64,000 nucleotides of DNA from Campylobacteraceae bacterium (GCA_013373175.1 JABXII010000024.1:29109-93108), one strand, 5' to 3'; positions 45,344 through 54,819 are shown, numbered from the stretch's first letter. Program-made: numbers and translations. The notes: a model not told the origin generated them from the sequence alone.

Positions 45344-46021
45344 ATGAGTACTGAAAAAATTGACTGGCAAAAAATGGATGGATTAATTCCTGTAATTACA
45401 CAAGATGCAACTAGTAATGAAGTTTTAATGCTTGCATATATGAATGAAGAAGCACTAAAACTAACACTTGAAACAAAACAAGCTCATTATTACAGTAGAA
45501 GTAAACAAAGACTATGGAAAAAGGGTGAGAGCTCTGGACATACACAAGAAGTTGTTTCTACAATGGTTGATTGTGATAATGATACAGTTTTATTAAAAGT
45601 AAACCAAAATGGTGTTGCTTGCCATACAGGAAGAAAGTCATGTTTCTTTACTGATTTAGAAAATGATGAAGTAAAACTTGATGTAGAAGTAAATACTACA
45701 GATGCTTATGGGGTAATTGATACTTTATACCATGTAATAGAATCAAGAAAAAATGATGACCCAAGTAAGTCATATACTGCGAAACTTCTTCAAGGTAAAG
45801 AAAACTCTATGCTTAAAAAGATTGTAGAAGAAGCTGGAGAATTTACTTTTGCAGTAAAAGATAATGATGAAGAAGAGATTATTTATGAAGCAGCAGATTT
45901 ACTTTATCATAGTTTAGTTGCTCTTTCAAGTAAAGGAATAAATCCAGATAGAGTAAAGCAAGAGCTTTCTAGAAGATTTGGTTTATCTGGAATTGAAGAA
46001 AAAAACTCAAGAGAAAAGTAG
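45344..46021 (+). CDS. hisIE: Bifunctional phosphoribosyl-AMP cyclohydrolase / phosphoribosyl-ATP pyrophosphatase
   Basis: It performs steps two and three of histidine synthesis. The 225-residue protein has the cyclohydrolase half at about 1-115, with metal motifs [11 protein letters not shown] and [11 protein letters not shown]. The pyrophosphatase half follows at about 125-215 ([28 protein letters not shown]). The fusion is the common form. No other his gene is adjacent; a hisZ-like gene lies 11 kb away. Confidence 0.95.
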   Translation: MSTEKIDWQKMDGLIPVITQDATSNEVLMLAYMNEEALKLTLETKQAHYYSRSKQRLWKKGESSGHTQEVVSTMVDCDNDTVLLKVNQNGVACHTGRKSCFFTDLENDEVKLDVEVNTTDAYGVIDTLYHVIESRKNDDPSKSYTAKLLQGKENSMLKKIVEEAGEFTFAVKDNDEEEIIYEAADLLYHSLVALSSKGINPDRVKQELSRRFGLSGIEEKNSREK

Positions 46022-46040
46022 CCTAAAACTTAGGCTTTCT
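46020..46040 (+). terminator. Terminator after hisIE
   Basis: AGCCTAA-AAC-TTAGGCT begins at the hisIE stop codon and runs into TTCTTCTC. It also overlaps the stop of the small opposing gene. Confidence 0.6.
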
Positions 46041-46137
46041 TCTCTTTCTTTCTAATAAAGTGTTTAACCACAAAACTAGCTGCCATAAATGCTAACAATC
46101 CAACTACAACAAATGTAAAAATCTCAGTTAAAAACAT
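46030..46137 (-). CDS. 35-residue single-helix membrane peptide
   Basis: This gene is too short for the ORF track. Read from the ATG at 46135-46137 it encodes MFLTEIFTFVVVGLLAFMAA followed by SFVVKHF and a basic tail IRKKEKKA, then TAA. AAAGGAGCTTGGT places a perfect AGGAG 6 nt before the start. The hydrophobic core of about 18 residues with a positive tail is a classic inner-membrane helix with the C-terminus inside. The partner is unknown. Small membrane peptides often join respiratory or transport complexes. It is a single gene between convergent hisIE and the mrp-type gene. Confidence 0.7.
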   Translation of the reverse strand: MFLTEIFTFVVVGLLAFMAASFVVKHFIRKKEKKA

Positions 46138-46244
46138 ACCAAGCTCCTTTTGTCTTTATTAAAAGTTTATAATAATATTTAAATTTTTGGAAATTTTAGA
46201 AGTCTGTATTAAAAATAGAATAAAGAAAGTTACTGAAAGTAATA

Positions 46245-46270
46245 ATAAAAAGAGCAAAAGCTCTTTTTAT
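46245..46270 (-). terminator. Terminator after the mrp-type gene
   Basis: ATAAAAAGAGC-AAAA-GCTCTTTTTAT is an 11-bp perfect stem directly after the mrp stop; on the minus strand it ends in a U-rich strand. Confidence 0.7.
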
Positions 46271-47464
46271 TTAGTGGCAACCACAACCAGTTCCACATCC
46301 ACCAGATGAAGATTCTTGTTTTTGTTCAGACTTAGAAGCTGCTGCCGCACCACTTGTAGAACAAGCTGATTCTCCTGGGCCTGTAGTTGGTTGAATAGAA
46401 GCATTTTCTGCTTTTCCTGCATGCTCATCTACAAAGCTGATTAATTTTTCTGCAGCTTTCATATATCTTTTTGCAGATTCTGATTCTGGTTGGAAATAAA
46501 CAACTGGTTTTCCACCATCTCCACCTTCTCTAATAGCTGGTTCAATTGGAAGTAATCCTAGAACTTCTGTATTATATTGATCTGCTAAATCTTCACAAGT
46601 TCCTTGTCCAAAGATATCTGATTCTGCATTACACTCAGGACAGATAAATCCACTCATGTTTTCAATAATTCCACCAATAGGAATATGAAGTTTTTGGAAC
46701 ATATCTAATGATCTTCTTGAGTCATCAAGTGCAACATGTTGAGGAGTAGTAACATTAATACCACATGTAACAGGTACACTTTGTGCAAGAGTTAATTGTG
46801 CATCACCAGTTCCAGGAGGCATATCAATAAATAAAATGTCTAAATCTTCCCAAAGAATATCTCTTAATAGTTGTTGGATTGCTTTCATAATCATAGCACC
46901 TCTCCAAATAAGAGATTGCCCTTCTTCCATTAAAGAACCCATAGACATAACAGAAATACCAAAGGCATTAAAAGGTTTAGCCTTATTTCCAACTACCTCA
47001 ACTTCAAGTCCATTTAAACCCATCATTCTAGGAATATTTGGTCCATAGATATCTGCATCTAGAATACCTACTTTTTTACCTTGCATTGCAGCTGCAATTG
47101 CTAAGTTTACAGTTGTAGTTGATTTACCAACTCCACCTTTACCTGAACTTACCATTACAAAGTTTTTAATTTGTGGAGCAATATTACTTCCACTTACACT
47201 ATTACTTTGTTGCTTTGGAGCTTCTGGTTTACTAATTTTTAGATTTACATTTGTAACACCAATTGAACCTAAAACTTTTGAAATATCTTCTTCTAGTTTT
47301 GAAGCTACATCTTCAGCACTTGAAGTAATATCTAAAAGTATTGTACAGGCATCATCGGCATCAACTTGAATATCTTTCACGAAACCAAAATCAACAATTG
47401 ATTTTTGGAAACCTGGATATATAACTTTTGATAATTCTTCTTTTATATCAGCTATAGTTGCCAT
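46271..47464 (-). CDS. Mrp/NBP35-type P-loop Fe-S cluster carrier
   Basis: The 397-residue ApbC/Mrp-type protein has an N-terminal MIP18-like (DUF59) domain at about 1-90. The deviant Walker A motif is SSGKGGVGKSTTTVNLA, Walker B LFIDMPPGTGDAQ, and the cluster-binding pair CPEC (in GFICPECNAES). It carries or assembles Fe-S clusters for other proteins. Unlike a plain Mrp it ends in a low-complexity tail with extra cysteines and a His (GGCGTGCGCH), a possible extra metal site. A 6-bp GGTCCCT-type hairpin lies in its leader (47484-47501). Confidence 0.92.
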   Translation of the reverse strand: MATIADIKEELSKVIYPGFQKSIVDFGFVKDIQVDADDACTILLDITSSAEDVASKLEEDISKVLGSIGVTNVNLKISKPEAPKQQSNSVSGSNIAPQIKNFVMVSSGKGGVGKSTTTVNLAIAAAMQGKKVGILDADIYGPNIPRMMGLNGLEVEVVGNKAKPFNAFGISVMSMGSLMEEGQSLIWRGAMIMKAIQQLLRDILWEDLDILFIDMPPGTGDAQLTLAQSVPVTCGINVTTPQHVALDDSRRSLDMFQKLHIPIGGIIENMSGFICPECNAESDIFGQGTCEDLADQYNTEVLGLLPIEPAIREGGDGGKPVVYFQPESESAKRYMKAAEKLISFVDEHAGKAENASIQPTTGPGESACSTSGAAAASKSEQKQESSSGGCGTGCGCH

Positions 47465-47600
47465 ATATTTTATCCTTAAAACAGTCCCTGTTTTTAGGGA
47501 CCTTAATTTTTAATTTCTTTTAACAAGAAAATAAATTTTCTTAAATTTCACGGTATTATATTTCAAATAGGATAATTTTTGTCTTAATTGAAATCATTAA

Positions 47601-47638
47601 TAAAAAAAGGTCAAGTAAAAAAAACTTGACCTTTTTTA
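47601..47638 (-). terminator. Terminator after thiC
   Basis: AGGTCAAGT pairs with ACTTGACCT around an A-rich loop; the stem extends through A/T tracts on both sides, so it can work in both orientations. On the minus strand it lies 23 bp after the thiC stop. Confidence 0.8.
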
Positions 47639-47660
47639 TATCTTACATTTTATTAAAAAA

Positions 47661-49016
47661 CTAAGCTGTTGCCGTTGCTTCAATTTTATCACCATGATCT
47701 TTTACAATCTTTTGTGTGATTTTATATGAACAAAACTTTGGTCCACACATTGAGCAGAATTCAGCTTCTTTAAATACATCTTGAGGAAGAGTTTCATCAT
47801 GATACTCTTTTGCTCTTTCAGGATCTAAACATAATTCAAACTGTTTATTCCAATCAAAGGCATATCTTGCATCTGACATTTCATCATCAATATCTCTTGC
47901 ACCTTTTCTACCTCTTGCAATATCTGCTGAGTGAGCTGCAATTTTATATGCGATAATACCTTCTCTTACATCATTTGCATTTGGTAATCCTAAGTGCTCT
48001 TTTGGAGTTACATAACAAAGCATTGAAGCTCCATGCCATCCACCAACAGCTGCACCAATTGCAGAAGAGATGTGGTCATAACCAGCAGCAATATCAGTTG
48101 TAAGTGGTCCTAAAATATAGAAAGGTGCCTCATGACAATACTCTCTTTCAAGTTTCATATTTCTTTCGATTTGATTTAACGGAACGTGACCTGGTCCTTC
48201 AATCATAACTTGAACATCTTTTTCCCAAGCTCTAAGTGTTAGTTCACCTAATACTTTTAATTCTGATAATTGTGCTTCATCTGATGCATCTGCAAGACAT
48301 CCTGGTCTTAATGAATCACCTAAAGATAAAGATACATCATATCTTCTACAAATATCTAAGATATCATCAAAAGCATCATAAAATGGATTTTCTTTATGAT
48401 AATGCATCATCCATGCAGCCATTAAAGAACCACCTCTTGAAACGATTCCCATTTTTCTTTTTGCAATATGAGGCATGAATCTTAAAAGGAATCCAGCGTG
48501 AATAGTAAAATACGAAACCCCTTGTTGAGCTTGTTTTTCTAAAACATCTAACATAACATCAATAGATAAATTTTCAATTTTATCTTTAACATCATGTAAA
48601 ATTTGGTACATAGGAACTGTTCCAATAGGAACTGTTGAGTGCTCAATAACAGCAGCTCTAATAGCATCTAAATCTCCACCTGTACTTAAATCCATAATTG
48701 TATCTGCACCATATTTTAATGAAACATCAACTTTTTCAATTTCACCTTGAATATCTGATGCCAATGCAGATGAACCAATATTTGCATTAATCTTACATGA
48801 AGAAGCCATGCCAATAGCCATTGGCTTTAAATGCTTATGATTAACATTTGCAGGAATAATTAACCTTCCTCTTGCTACTTCATCTCTTACAAGTTCCGGT
48901 TTAATCTTCTCTACTTTTGCAACATACTCCATATCTGGTGTAATAATGCCTCTTTTAGCATAATACATTTGAGTTCTTACTTCATCATCTTTATGATTGT
49001 CTAACCAATCTCTCAT
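47661..49016 (-). CDS. thiC: Phosphomethylpyrimidine synthase
   Basis: This radical SAM-type enzyme makes the HMP-P pyrimidine of thiamine from aminoimidazole ribotide. The 451-residue protein begins [21 protein letters not shown] and has [17 protein letters not shown]. It ends with the cluster motif [14 protein letters not shown] (CXXCX4C). I looked for a TPP riboswitch in the 136-bp upstream region and saw no CTGAGA/THI-box sequence. Confidence 0.97.
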   Translation of the reverse strand: MRDWLDNHKDDEVRTQMYYAKRGIITPDMEYVAKVEKIKPELVRDEVARGRLIIPANVNHKHLKPMAIGMASSCKINANIGSSALASDIQGEIEKVDVSLKYGADTIMDLSTGGDLDAIRAAVIEHSTVPIGTVPMYQILHDVKDKIENLSIDVMLDVLEKQAQQGVSYFTIHAGFLLRFMPHIAKRKMGIVSRGGSLMAAWMMHYHKENPFYDAFDDILDICRRYDVSLSLGDSLRPGCLADASDEAQLSELKVLGELTLRAWEKDVQVMIEGPGHVPLNQIERNMKLEREYCHEAPFYILGPLTTDIAAGYDHISSAIGAAVGGWHGASMLCYVTPKEHLGLPNANDVREGIIAYKIAAHSADIARGRKGARDIDDEMSDARYAFDWNKQFELCLDPERAKEYHDETLPQDVFKEAEFCSMCGPKFCSYKITQKIVKDHGDKIEATATA

Positions 49017-49152
49017 ATAAAATCCTATCTAATAATTTAAGCTGATTATATCAAATTTATATTATAGAAACTTAATTAAAACAACTAGTTTCAAATTATT
49101 AATTATGTAAGGTGTAATTGATTATAATAGATTAAAATAATTTAAGGTTCAT

Positions 49153-50091
49153 ATGAAAAGTATCAAAAATCTAACAGTGCTTTATGAAAACTCAAAGAAT
49201 GACCTTAAAAGAATACTTAATAGCGAGTATGTAGAAGATTTAGAACTTTTAGAACTAATAGATACTCTTACTTTTAACAATAGTTTTGCAATCAAAAAAG
49301 ATACAACTTATGACCTAAATGAAATTGCTAAGATATTTAGATTTTATGAAGATTTATTAAAAAATAGTTTTCAAGAAAATAAAAACAGATTTGAAATAGA
49401 GTTTAAGCTTTATTTATTACTTATAAAAGTTTTTACAGAGCTTTGCAATACTTTTGTTAATGACAAAAATAAAATTCCTGATATAGATAACTTTTTCCAG
49501 ATTTTAAAAGAATCAAAAAATATGTTGAAGTTAACAGTACCTTTAGACTTAAAACATCTAAATATTTTAAATAATTTAATCGGGGAACAACTATACTATT
49601 TTTCACATATTCACTATCATGATATAAATGCTTATCCACTAGAGTATACTTTTGAAAAATATTTACTAAATCTTGAAAGAATGTTTCATGGTTTTGATTT
49701 AAGTCTTGCTTCTGATTTTGGAAATAAAGAGTTTACAAACAAAGAGATTGAATTAGAAATATTAAAAAATAATGCCTCTTTTTTAATTCTTACTCTTATT
49801 TATAAAATTTATAGATACAAAACTGTAGATATATTTGATAATGAGAAGTTCAAAGATATTATAATTTTTTACATTGATAATTTTAATTCCCCTATAAATA
49901 TTGATAAATTTTCAATAAAAAGTTTTGAAGAAGTTATTTTAAGGGACTTTTTAAGTAGTACTTTATATATTAAGAAAATAACTAAGCATAATTTACTTGA
50001 ACAAAAGTTAGTTATATTAGAACTTTATACAGATGAGTATAAACAATTAATTGATAATATAAAAAAAATTGATTTCCAGGAACGACAATGA
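49153..50091 (+). CDS. Hypothetical protein coupled to the HDOD gene
   Basis: The 312-residue cytoplasmic protein is almost entirely helical by eye and rich in Leu, Asn and Lys. It has no signal peptide or membrane helix and no motif I recognise. Its stop overlaps the HDOD gene start by 4 nt (ATGA), so the two are made together, which suggests a shared signalling pathway. Composition matches the neighbours. Confidence 0.7.
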   Translation: MKSIKNLTVLYENSKNDLKRILNSEYVEDLELLELIDTLTFNNSFAIKKDTTYDLNEIAKIFRFYEDLLKNSFQENKNRFEIEFKLYLLLIKVFTELCNTFVNDKNKIPDIDNFFQILKESKNMLKLTVPLDLKHLNILNNLIGEQLYYFSHIHYHDINAYPLEYTFEKYLLNLERMFHGFDLSLASDFGNKEFTNKEIELEILKNNASFLILTLIYKIYRYKTVDIFDNEKFKDIIIFYIDNFNSPINIDKFSIKSFEEVILRDFLSSTLYIKKITKHNLLEQKLVILELYTDEYKQLIDNIKKIDFQERQ

Positions 50092-50909
50092 AACAATTAA
50101 TAGTAGATAAAATTGACTCTTTACCACCTTTACCTAATTCTGTTTTAGAATTAGAAGAGTTTAGAAAGATGCCAACAAAAGAACCATTAGACTTATTAAA
50201 GATTATTGAAAAAGACCCTTTAATTATTACTACTGTTTTAAGAGTTGCTAACTCTGCTATGTTTGGATTTGTAAGTGAAGTAGAAACTCCAAGTCGTGCT
50301 ATTTCTCTTTTAGGTGTGAATTTCACAATTTCTATTGCTTTAGGTTCTGTTATTCAAAACCTAATTCAAACTGACCTTAGTGCATATGAAGCTTCTACTG
50401 ATGACTTTATGTTTTCTTGTAATTTAGCTTCAAATATAATTAACACTTGGGTAAGTAAAATAGATAAAGATTTAAAAGAAGATTTACTTTTACCTGCATT
50501 CTTACAAGAGACTGGAAAATTTATTATCTCTGATATAATCACAGAAAATAAACAAAAAGAAGAGTTCAAAGAACAAATTGCTATAACTAAAAATCTTTCA
50601 AGTGTAGAAAAAGAGTTTGTAGGTTATTCTTGTGCAAGAATTACAGCAAATATTTTCAAACACTGGAACTTAAGTCATAACCTTATTTTCTCTATTGGAT
50701 TTGTTGAAGATTTAGAAAATTGTCCTAAAGAATATGTAAAAAAAGTTCAGATTTTAGAGATAGTAAAAATACTAGCTGATATCAAAAATCCTTTATCTGA
50801 TTCTAATATTCAAAGGGCTACAAATAAAGCTATTGAGTATGGTTTTGAAGTGGAAACTTTAGAAAAAGCTATTGAATCTATTAAATATAAATTAGAAGAA
50901 GATCTTTAA
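50088..50909 (+). CDS. HDOD-domain signalling protein
   Basis: The 273-residue protein shows the HDOD layout: SLPPLPNSVLELEEF, IIEKDPLIITTVLRVANSAMFGF and SRAISLLGVNFTISIALGS. HDOD domains resemble HD phosphodiesterases but lack the full metal site. They act as non-catalytic signalling modules, often with c-di-GMP or chemotaxis systems. Whether this one is inactive cannot be decided here. It is the second gene of the two-gene unit. Confidence 0.86.
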   Translation: MKQLIVDKIDSLPPLPNSVLELEEFRKMPTKEPLDLLKIIEKDPLIITTVLRVANSAMFGFVSEVETPSRAISLLGVNFTISIALGSVIQNLIQTDLSAYEASTDDFMFSCNLASNIINTWVSKIDKDLKEDLLLPAFLQETGKFIISDIITENKQKEEFKEQIAITKNLSSVEKEFVGYSCARITANIFKHWNLSHNLIFSIGFVEDLENCPKEYVKKVQILEIVKILADIKNPLSDSNIQRATNKAIEYGFEVETLEKAIESIKYKLEEDL

Positions 50910-50965
50910 GATTTCATAAGTTACATTAAAGTATAATTTGTAACTTTTTTACTCAAAGGGGTCTT

Positions 50966-52090
50966 GTGTCGAATGTAACGCTTGTAGTATTATGTGCTGG
51001 AAACTCCACAAGATTTGGGCTTCAAACAAAAAAACAGTGGCTTAGGATAGATAACCAACCACTCTGGCTTTTTGTTACAAAAAGACTCGAAAATCTATAC
51101 AAATTTGATAAGGTAATTGTCACATCAGCAAAAGATGAACTTTCTTATATGCAAAACTTTAGTGATGATTATGAGTTTGTTGCAGGTGGAGATACTAGAC
51201 AACAATCTATGAAAAACTCTTTAGAAAATGTCACATCTACATATGTAATGGTTACTGATGTAGCTCGTGCTTGTATTCCTGAAAATGTTATTTCTTCATT
51301 AATTAATTCAAAAGAAAATGCTGATTGCATTGTTCCAACTTTAAAAGTTAGTGATACAGTTATTTACAATGAAGAAACAATAAACAGAGATAAAGTAAAA
51401 CTTATTCAGACGCCTCAACTTTCTAAAACTACTGTTTTAAAAGGTGCTTTAAATACAGATATAGAGTTTACAGATGACAGTTCGGCTATTAAAGCAAATG
51501 GTGGTTCTGTTTTTTATGTAGAAGGTTCAATCAAAAGTAAGAAGTTAACTTTTGGTGATGACTTAAAAGAGTTATCTTGTTTAAGTGCTCCAAGTAATAA
51601 CTTTTTTACTGGAACTGGTTATGATATACACCCTTTTGAAGAAGACAAAAAAATGTATCTTGGTGGAATAAATATTGATGTTCCTTATGGTTTTAAAGCT
51701 CACAGTGATGGTGATGTATTAATTCACTCACTTATTGATGCTCTACTTGGAGCTTGCGGAGCTGGAGATATTGGTGAGTTTTTCCCTGATACAGATGAAG
51801 AGTTTAAAAATATAGACTCAAAAATTCTTTTACAAAAGATTGTAGAATTTATTTATAATGTAGGATATGAGATAGTTAATGTTGATTTAACAATAATTGC
51901 TCAACAACCAAAAATAAATCCATATAAAAATGAAATCAAAAAAACTATTGCTTCATTACTAAACTTAGAAAAACAGTTTGTAAATATAAAAGCAACAACT
52001 GCAGAAAAACTTGGATTTATAGGACGAAAAGAGGGAGTTGCAGTACAATCAATTGCAACTTTAAAATACTATGACTGGACGAAAAAATGA
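50966..52090 (+). CDS. ispDF: Bifunctional MEP cytidylyltransferase / MEcPP synthase
   Basis: It performs two steps of the non-mevalonate isoprenoid pathway. The 374-residue fusion has IspD at about 1-205 (LVVLCAGNSTRFG, FVAGGDTRQQSM). IspF follows at about 215-374 (GTGYDIHPFEE with the zinc Asp/His, and KAHSDGDVLIHSLIDALLGA). The fusion is typical of Campylobacterota. The start is GTG at 50966 with AAAGGGG upstream. Its stop overlaps the regulator gene by 4 nt. Confidence 0.96.
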   Translation: MSNVTLVVLCAGNSTRFGLQTKKQWLRIDNQPLWLFVTKRLENLYKFDKVIVTSAKDELSYMQNFSDDYEFVAGGDTRQQSMKNSLENVTSTYVMVTDVARACIPENVISSLINSKENADCIVPTLKVSDTVIYNEETINRDKVKLIQTPQLSKTTVLKGALNTDIEFTDDSSAIKANGGSVFYVEGSIKSKKLTFGDDLKELSCLSAPSNNFFTGTGYDIHPFEEDKKMYLGGINIDVPYGFKAHSDGDVLIHSLIDALLGACGAGDIGEFFPDTDEEFKNIDSKILLQKIVEFIYNVGYEIVNVDLTIIAQQPKINPYKNEIKKTIASLLNLEKQFVNIKATTAEKLGFIGRKEGVAVQSIATLKYYDWTKK

Positions 52091-52971
52091 ATATACTGAT
52101 TATTGAAAGCGAAATTTACCTCGCTCAAAAAGTTGTCTCTAGACTCTTAGATGACGGACATAATTGTGATTTTGTAGAATCACCAAACATTGATAATCTT
52201 ACAAAAGATTACGATATTATTTTACTATCTACTTCACTGCCTGCTGCTTTATGTAAAACAATAATTAGAAGATATAGTGATTCAATTATTTTACTTCTTG
52301 TATCATATATTTCAGATGAAACTGTTACTGACCCGATTAAAGAGGGTGCTAAAGATTATATTATGAAACCATTTATAATGGATGAGCTTGTAAGAAAAAT
52401 ATATCACTATAGAGAATGTAAATCTATAAGAAAAGAGCTACATACATTAAGAGACTACCTTAACTTCCAATTTGAAGAAGTAGATACAAGTAACCATGTG
52501 TTACCAACATCTTTTCCAACACTTATTGAAACAAATTCACAAATTTGTGCTGATAAGTTAGCATTTGAGTTAGTTAGAAAGCTAGATTTACAAATGAAAT
52601 TTATCTCATTGTCAAGTGATAATTGGCAAAAAAGAGTAAATGAGAAATTTAGTGGAATCATATACTTAACTGACTATCACAGTCTTAAAAAAAGTACAAA
52701 AGAGAACTTAAATAAACTTATTGAAGATAAAAAATGTATTATTGTCTCTTTAGAAAAAGAAGAAGATTTCCCTTACAATAAAATAGAGTTTGAAAAAGAA
52801 GATAACCTTCTTATGACAAACAATATAATGACTATAAACGATTATGTTAAGATGATGGTTTTATCATATCAAACAAAATACCCGGATACTGAACTTTCTA
52901 AAAAACTTGGTATCTCAAGAAAATCTCTTTGGGAAAAGAGAAAGAAACTTGGAATAGAGAAGAAGAAATAA
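52087..52971 (+). CDS. HP1021-type atypical response regulator
   Basis: The 294-residue protein has a receiver-like N-terminus in which the phosphoacceptor Asp is replaced by Ser (Ser48 in YDIILLSTSLP). The acidic pocket is reduced to one Glu (IIES). Only the Lys in MKPF remains, so normal phosphorylation is not possible. The C-terminus has a Fis-type HTH (LSKKLGISRKSLWEKRKKLG). The order ispDF - regulator equals H. pylori HP1020-HP1021. HP1021 binds oriC and many promoters and responds to redox state. Several Cys occur (27, CKT, RECKS, QICADK, KKCI), which fits redox sensing. Homology is inferred from order and features. Confidence 0.88.
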   Translation: MNILIIESEIYLAQKVVSRLLDDGHNCDFVESPNIDNLTKDYDIILLSTSLPAALCKTIIRRYSDSIILLLVSYISDETVTDPIKEGAKDYIMKPFIMDELVRKIYHYRECKSIRKELHTLRDYLNFQFEEVDTSNHVLPTSFPTLIETNSQICADKLAFELVRKLDLQMKFISLSSDNWQKRVNEKFSGIIYLTDYHSLKKSTKENLNKLIEDKKCIIVSLEKEEDFPYNKIEFEKEDNLLMTNNIMTINDYVKMMVLSYQTKYPDTELSKKLGISRKSLWEKRKKLGIEKKK

Positions 52972-53450
52972 TGAGAAAACTATTTTTAACTGTTTTTTAT
53001 AGTGGACTAAGTCCAAAAGCACCAGGTACGGTAGGAAGCTTTGTATCTCTTATCTTAGGTGTTTTATTATTACAATATATTCCAGAGTCAACTATGTTCT
53101 TACTTGCCTTCTTAATCTCAGTTATAGCTGTAAGAGAGATAAACAAGTATGAAGAAGAAGTTGGAGAGCATGATAGCAAAGAGATTGTTATTGATGAACT
53201 TGCTGGTATGTGGATTGCCCTTTCTATTTGTGGTATTACACCTGAAAATATGTATTACCTAGCTCCTATTGCTTTTGTATACTTTAGAATCTTTGATATT
53301 TGGAAACCTTCTATTATAGGGAAGATTGATAGAGATGTAAAAGGTGGTTGGGGTGTTATGGGTGATGACATCGTAGCTGGACTTGCTGCTGGTATTGCTG
53401 CTAGTGGAACTTACTATTTAATTGAAAGATTTATCTTACCTACAATGTAA
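52971..53450 (+). CDS. pgpA: Phosphatidylglycerophosphatase A
   Basis: It removes phosphate from phosphatidylglycerol phosphate in the inner membrane. The ORF track starts at a TTG (52929), but the true start is the ATG at 52971, which overlaps the regulator stop as TAATG and gives MRKLFLTVFYSGLSPKAPGT. The 159-residue protein has SPKAPGTVGS, the acidic IVIDELAGMWIAL motif, and FRIFDIWKPSIIG. These residues bind the catalytic Mg and are typical of PgpA. It is the last gene of ispDF - regulator - pgpA. Confidence 0.95.
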   Translation: MRKLFLTVFYSGLSPKAPGTVGSFVSLILGVLLLQYIPESTMFLLAFLISVIAVREINKYEEEVGEHDSKEIVIDELAGMWIALSICGITPENMYYLAPIAFVYFRIFDIWKPSIIGKIDRDVKGGWGVMGDDIVAGLAAGIAASGTYYLIERFILPTM

Positions 53451-53475
53451 AACAAACGATTAAATTCGTTTGTTT
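53450..53475 (+). terminator. Terminator-like hairpin after pgpA
   Basis: AAACAAACGA pairs with TCGTTTGTTT around TTAAAT, directly after pgpA. The 3' arm ends in TTT with no further T tract. Confidence 0.55.
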
Positions 53476-53607
53476 AAACTCACTAAAACTCTTATTCTTA
53501 AATTATTTATTCTATAATAAATTCTTTTTACATACATTAATTTGAAAAGTGAAGTAAAACATAAATTAGATTGTAAAAGAAGTGATTGCTTTTTGTAAGG
53601 TCAAGGC

Positions 53608-53666
53608 GAAGTTTTAAATTTTTGAGGAGCATACTTAAAGTATGTGACGAATAAATTTAAAACTTC
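53608..53666. repeat. Nested palindromic element, possibly a dispersed repeat
   Basis: GAAGTTTTAAATTT (53608-53621) and AAATTTAAAACTTC (53653-53666) are perfect inverted 14-mers. Inside them CATACTT-A-AAGTATG forms a second stem, separated by GAGGAG and TGACGA. Flanking copies of GTGATTGC/GAGATTGC (53582 and 53672) extend it. The layout is that of a small MITE-like or REP-like element between two genes whose 3' ends converge. No second copy was noticed in this window. Confidence 0.6.
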
Positions 53667-53694
53667 AACGCAGAGATTGCTAAAATAAGATTAC

Positions 53695-54819
53695 TTATTT
53701 TACAATCTTAGCGAATTCATCGAAGATATATTTCGACTCATGAGGACCCGGACTAGCCTCTGGGTGATGTTGAACAGAGAAAATCTCTTTGTTTTTATAT
53801 TTAACACCCTCAATAGTTCCATCAAATAAGTTCTTATGCGTAATCTCAGCAATTTCTACAATACTATCTGGAACATTATAGTTGTGGTTTTGTGCAGTGA
53901 TTTCTACAACCATTGAATCAGGATTTGCAACTGGGTGGTTACCCCCATGTTGTCCAAATGGTAATTTATATGTGTCATGTCCATGTGCAATAGATAACAT
54001 TTGGTGTCCTAAACAAATAGCAAACATAGGGATATTTGCAGTGATTAGTTTTTGAACTTGTTCTTTTTCTTCTGTTAAAGTAAGTGGATCACCAGGACCA
54101 TTTGATAAGAAGATACCACCAATTTCATTTGCTTCGAATCTTGCAATTAAATCCTCAGCTTTAAATGTAGCTGGAACTACTTCTACTTCAAGACCAGACT
54201 CTACTAATTCATTTAAGATATTTCTTTTTACACCAAAGTCAATTACAACTACTTTTTTATCACTCATTACAGCTTTGTTGTAAGCTTTATTTTCATGGTT
54301 CCATGCACCGTTTTTATGTACATAAGCTTCTTTTGTAGATACTTCTTTAATGTAGTTAACATCTTCAATTCTAGGACTTTGCTCTAATTTAGCTGCTAGT
54401 TCTTCTCTATCAGAGATTTCAGTTGATGCAATCATCATCATAGCACCTTCATCTCTTATTAGTTTAGTTAAGTATCTTGTATCAATTGCAGTGATTCCAA
54501 GAACACCATGTTCTTTTAAGAATGAATCTAAATCACCTTCTGATCTGTAGTTTGAATGTTCATGGTGATAATTTCTAACTAAAACACCTTTACAGTAAGC
54601 TGTTTTACTTTCCATATCATCTGCATTTACACCTACATTTCCAATTTCTGGCATTGTAAACGTAATAAATTGACCAGCATAACTTGGGTCAGAAATAATT
54701 TCTTGATACCCTGTTAATGATGTATTAAATACAATTTCTCCAACTGCTGTACCAGTTGCACCAAATGATTTAGCTTCTAAGAATGTTCCATTTTCTAAAT
54801 AAATCCACACTTTTTGCAT
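53695..54819 (-). CDS. carA: Carbamoyl-phosphate synthase small subunit
   Basis: It supplies ammonia from glutamine to CarB for arginine and pyrimidine synthesis. The 374-residue protein has the N-terminal CPSase domain (FNTSLTGYQEIISDPSYAGQ) and the class I glutamine amidotransferase domain (GIFLSNGPGD, nucleophile Cys in FAICLGHQML, HPEASPGPHE). It overlaps the DUF507 gene by one base. carB is not in the window. Confidence 0.97.
   Translation of the reverse strand: MQKVWIYLENGTFLEAKSFGATGTAVGEIVFNTSLTGYQEIISDPSYAGQFITFTMPEIGNVGVNADDMESKTAYCKGVLVRNYHHEHSNYRSEGDLDSFLKEHGVLGITAIDTRYLTKLIRDEGAMMMIASTEISDREELAAKLEQSPRIEDVNYIKEVSTKEAYVHKNGAWNHENKAYNKAVMSDKKVVVIDFGVKRNILNELVESGLEVEVVPATFKAEDLIARFEANEIGGIFLSNGPGDPLTLTEEKEQVQKLITANIPMFAICLGHQMLSIAHGHDTYKLPFGQHGGNHPVANPDSMVVEITAQNHNYNVPDSIVEIAEITHKNLFDGTIEGVKYKNKEIFSVQHHPEASPGPHESKYIFDEFAKIVK

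Noticed and set aside
49017-49152. Possible TPP riboswitch before thiC
   Set aside because: No CTGAGA or other THI-box element can be seen in the 136 bp.
52929-52970. TTG start of pgpA in the ORF track
   Set aside because: It lies inside the regulator gene; the ATG at 52971 overlaps the preceding stop (TAATG) and matches the family N-terminus.
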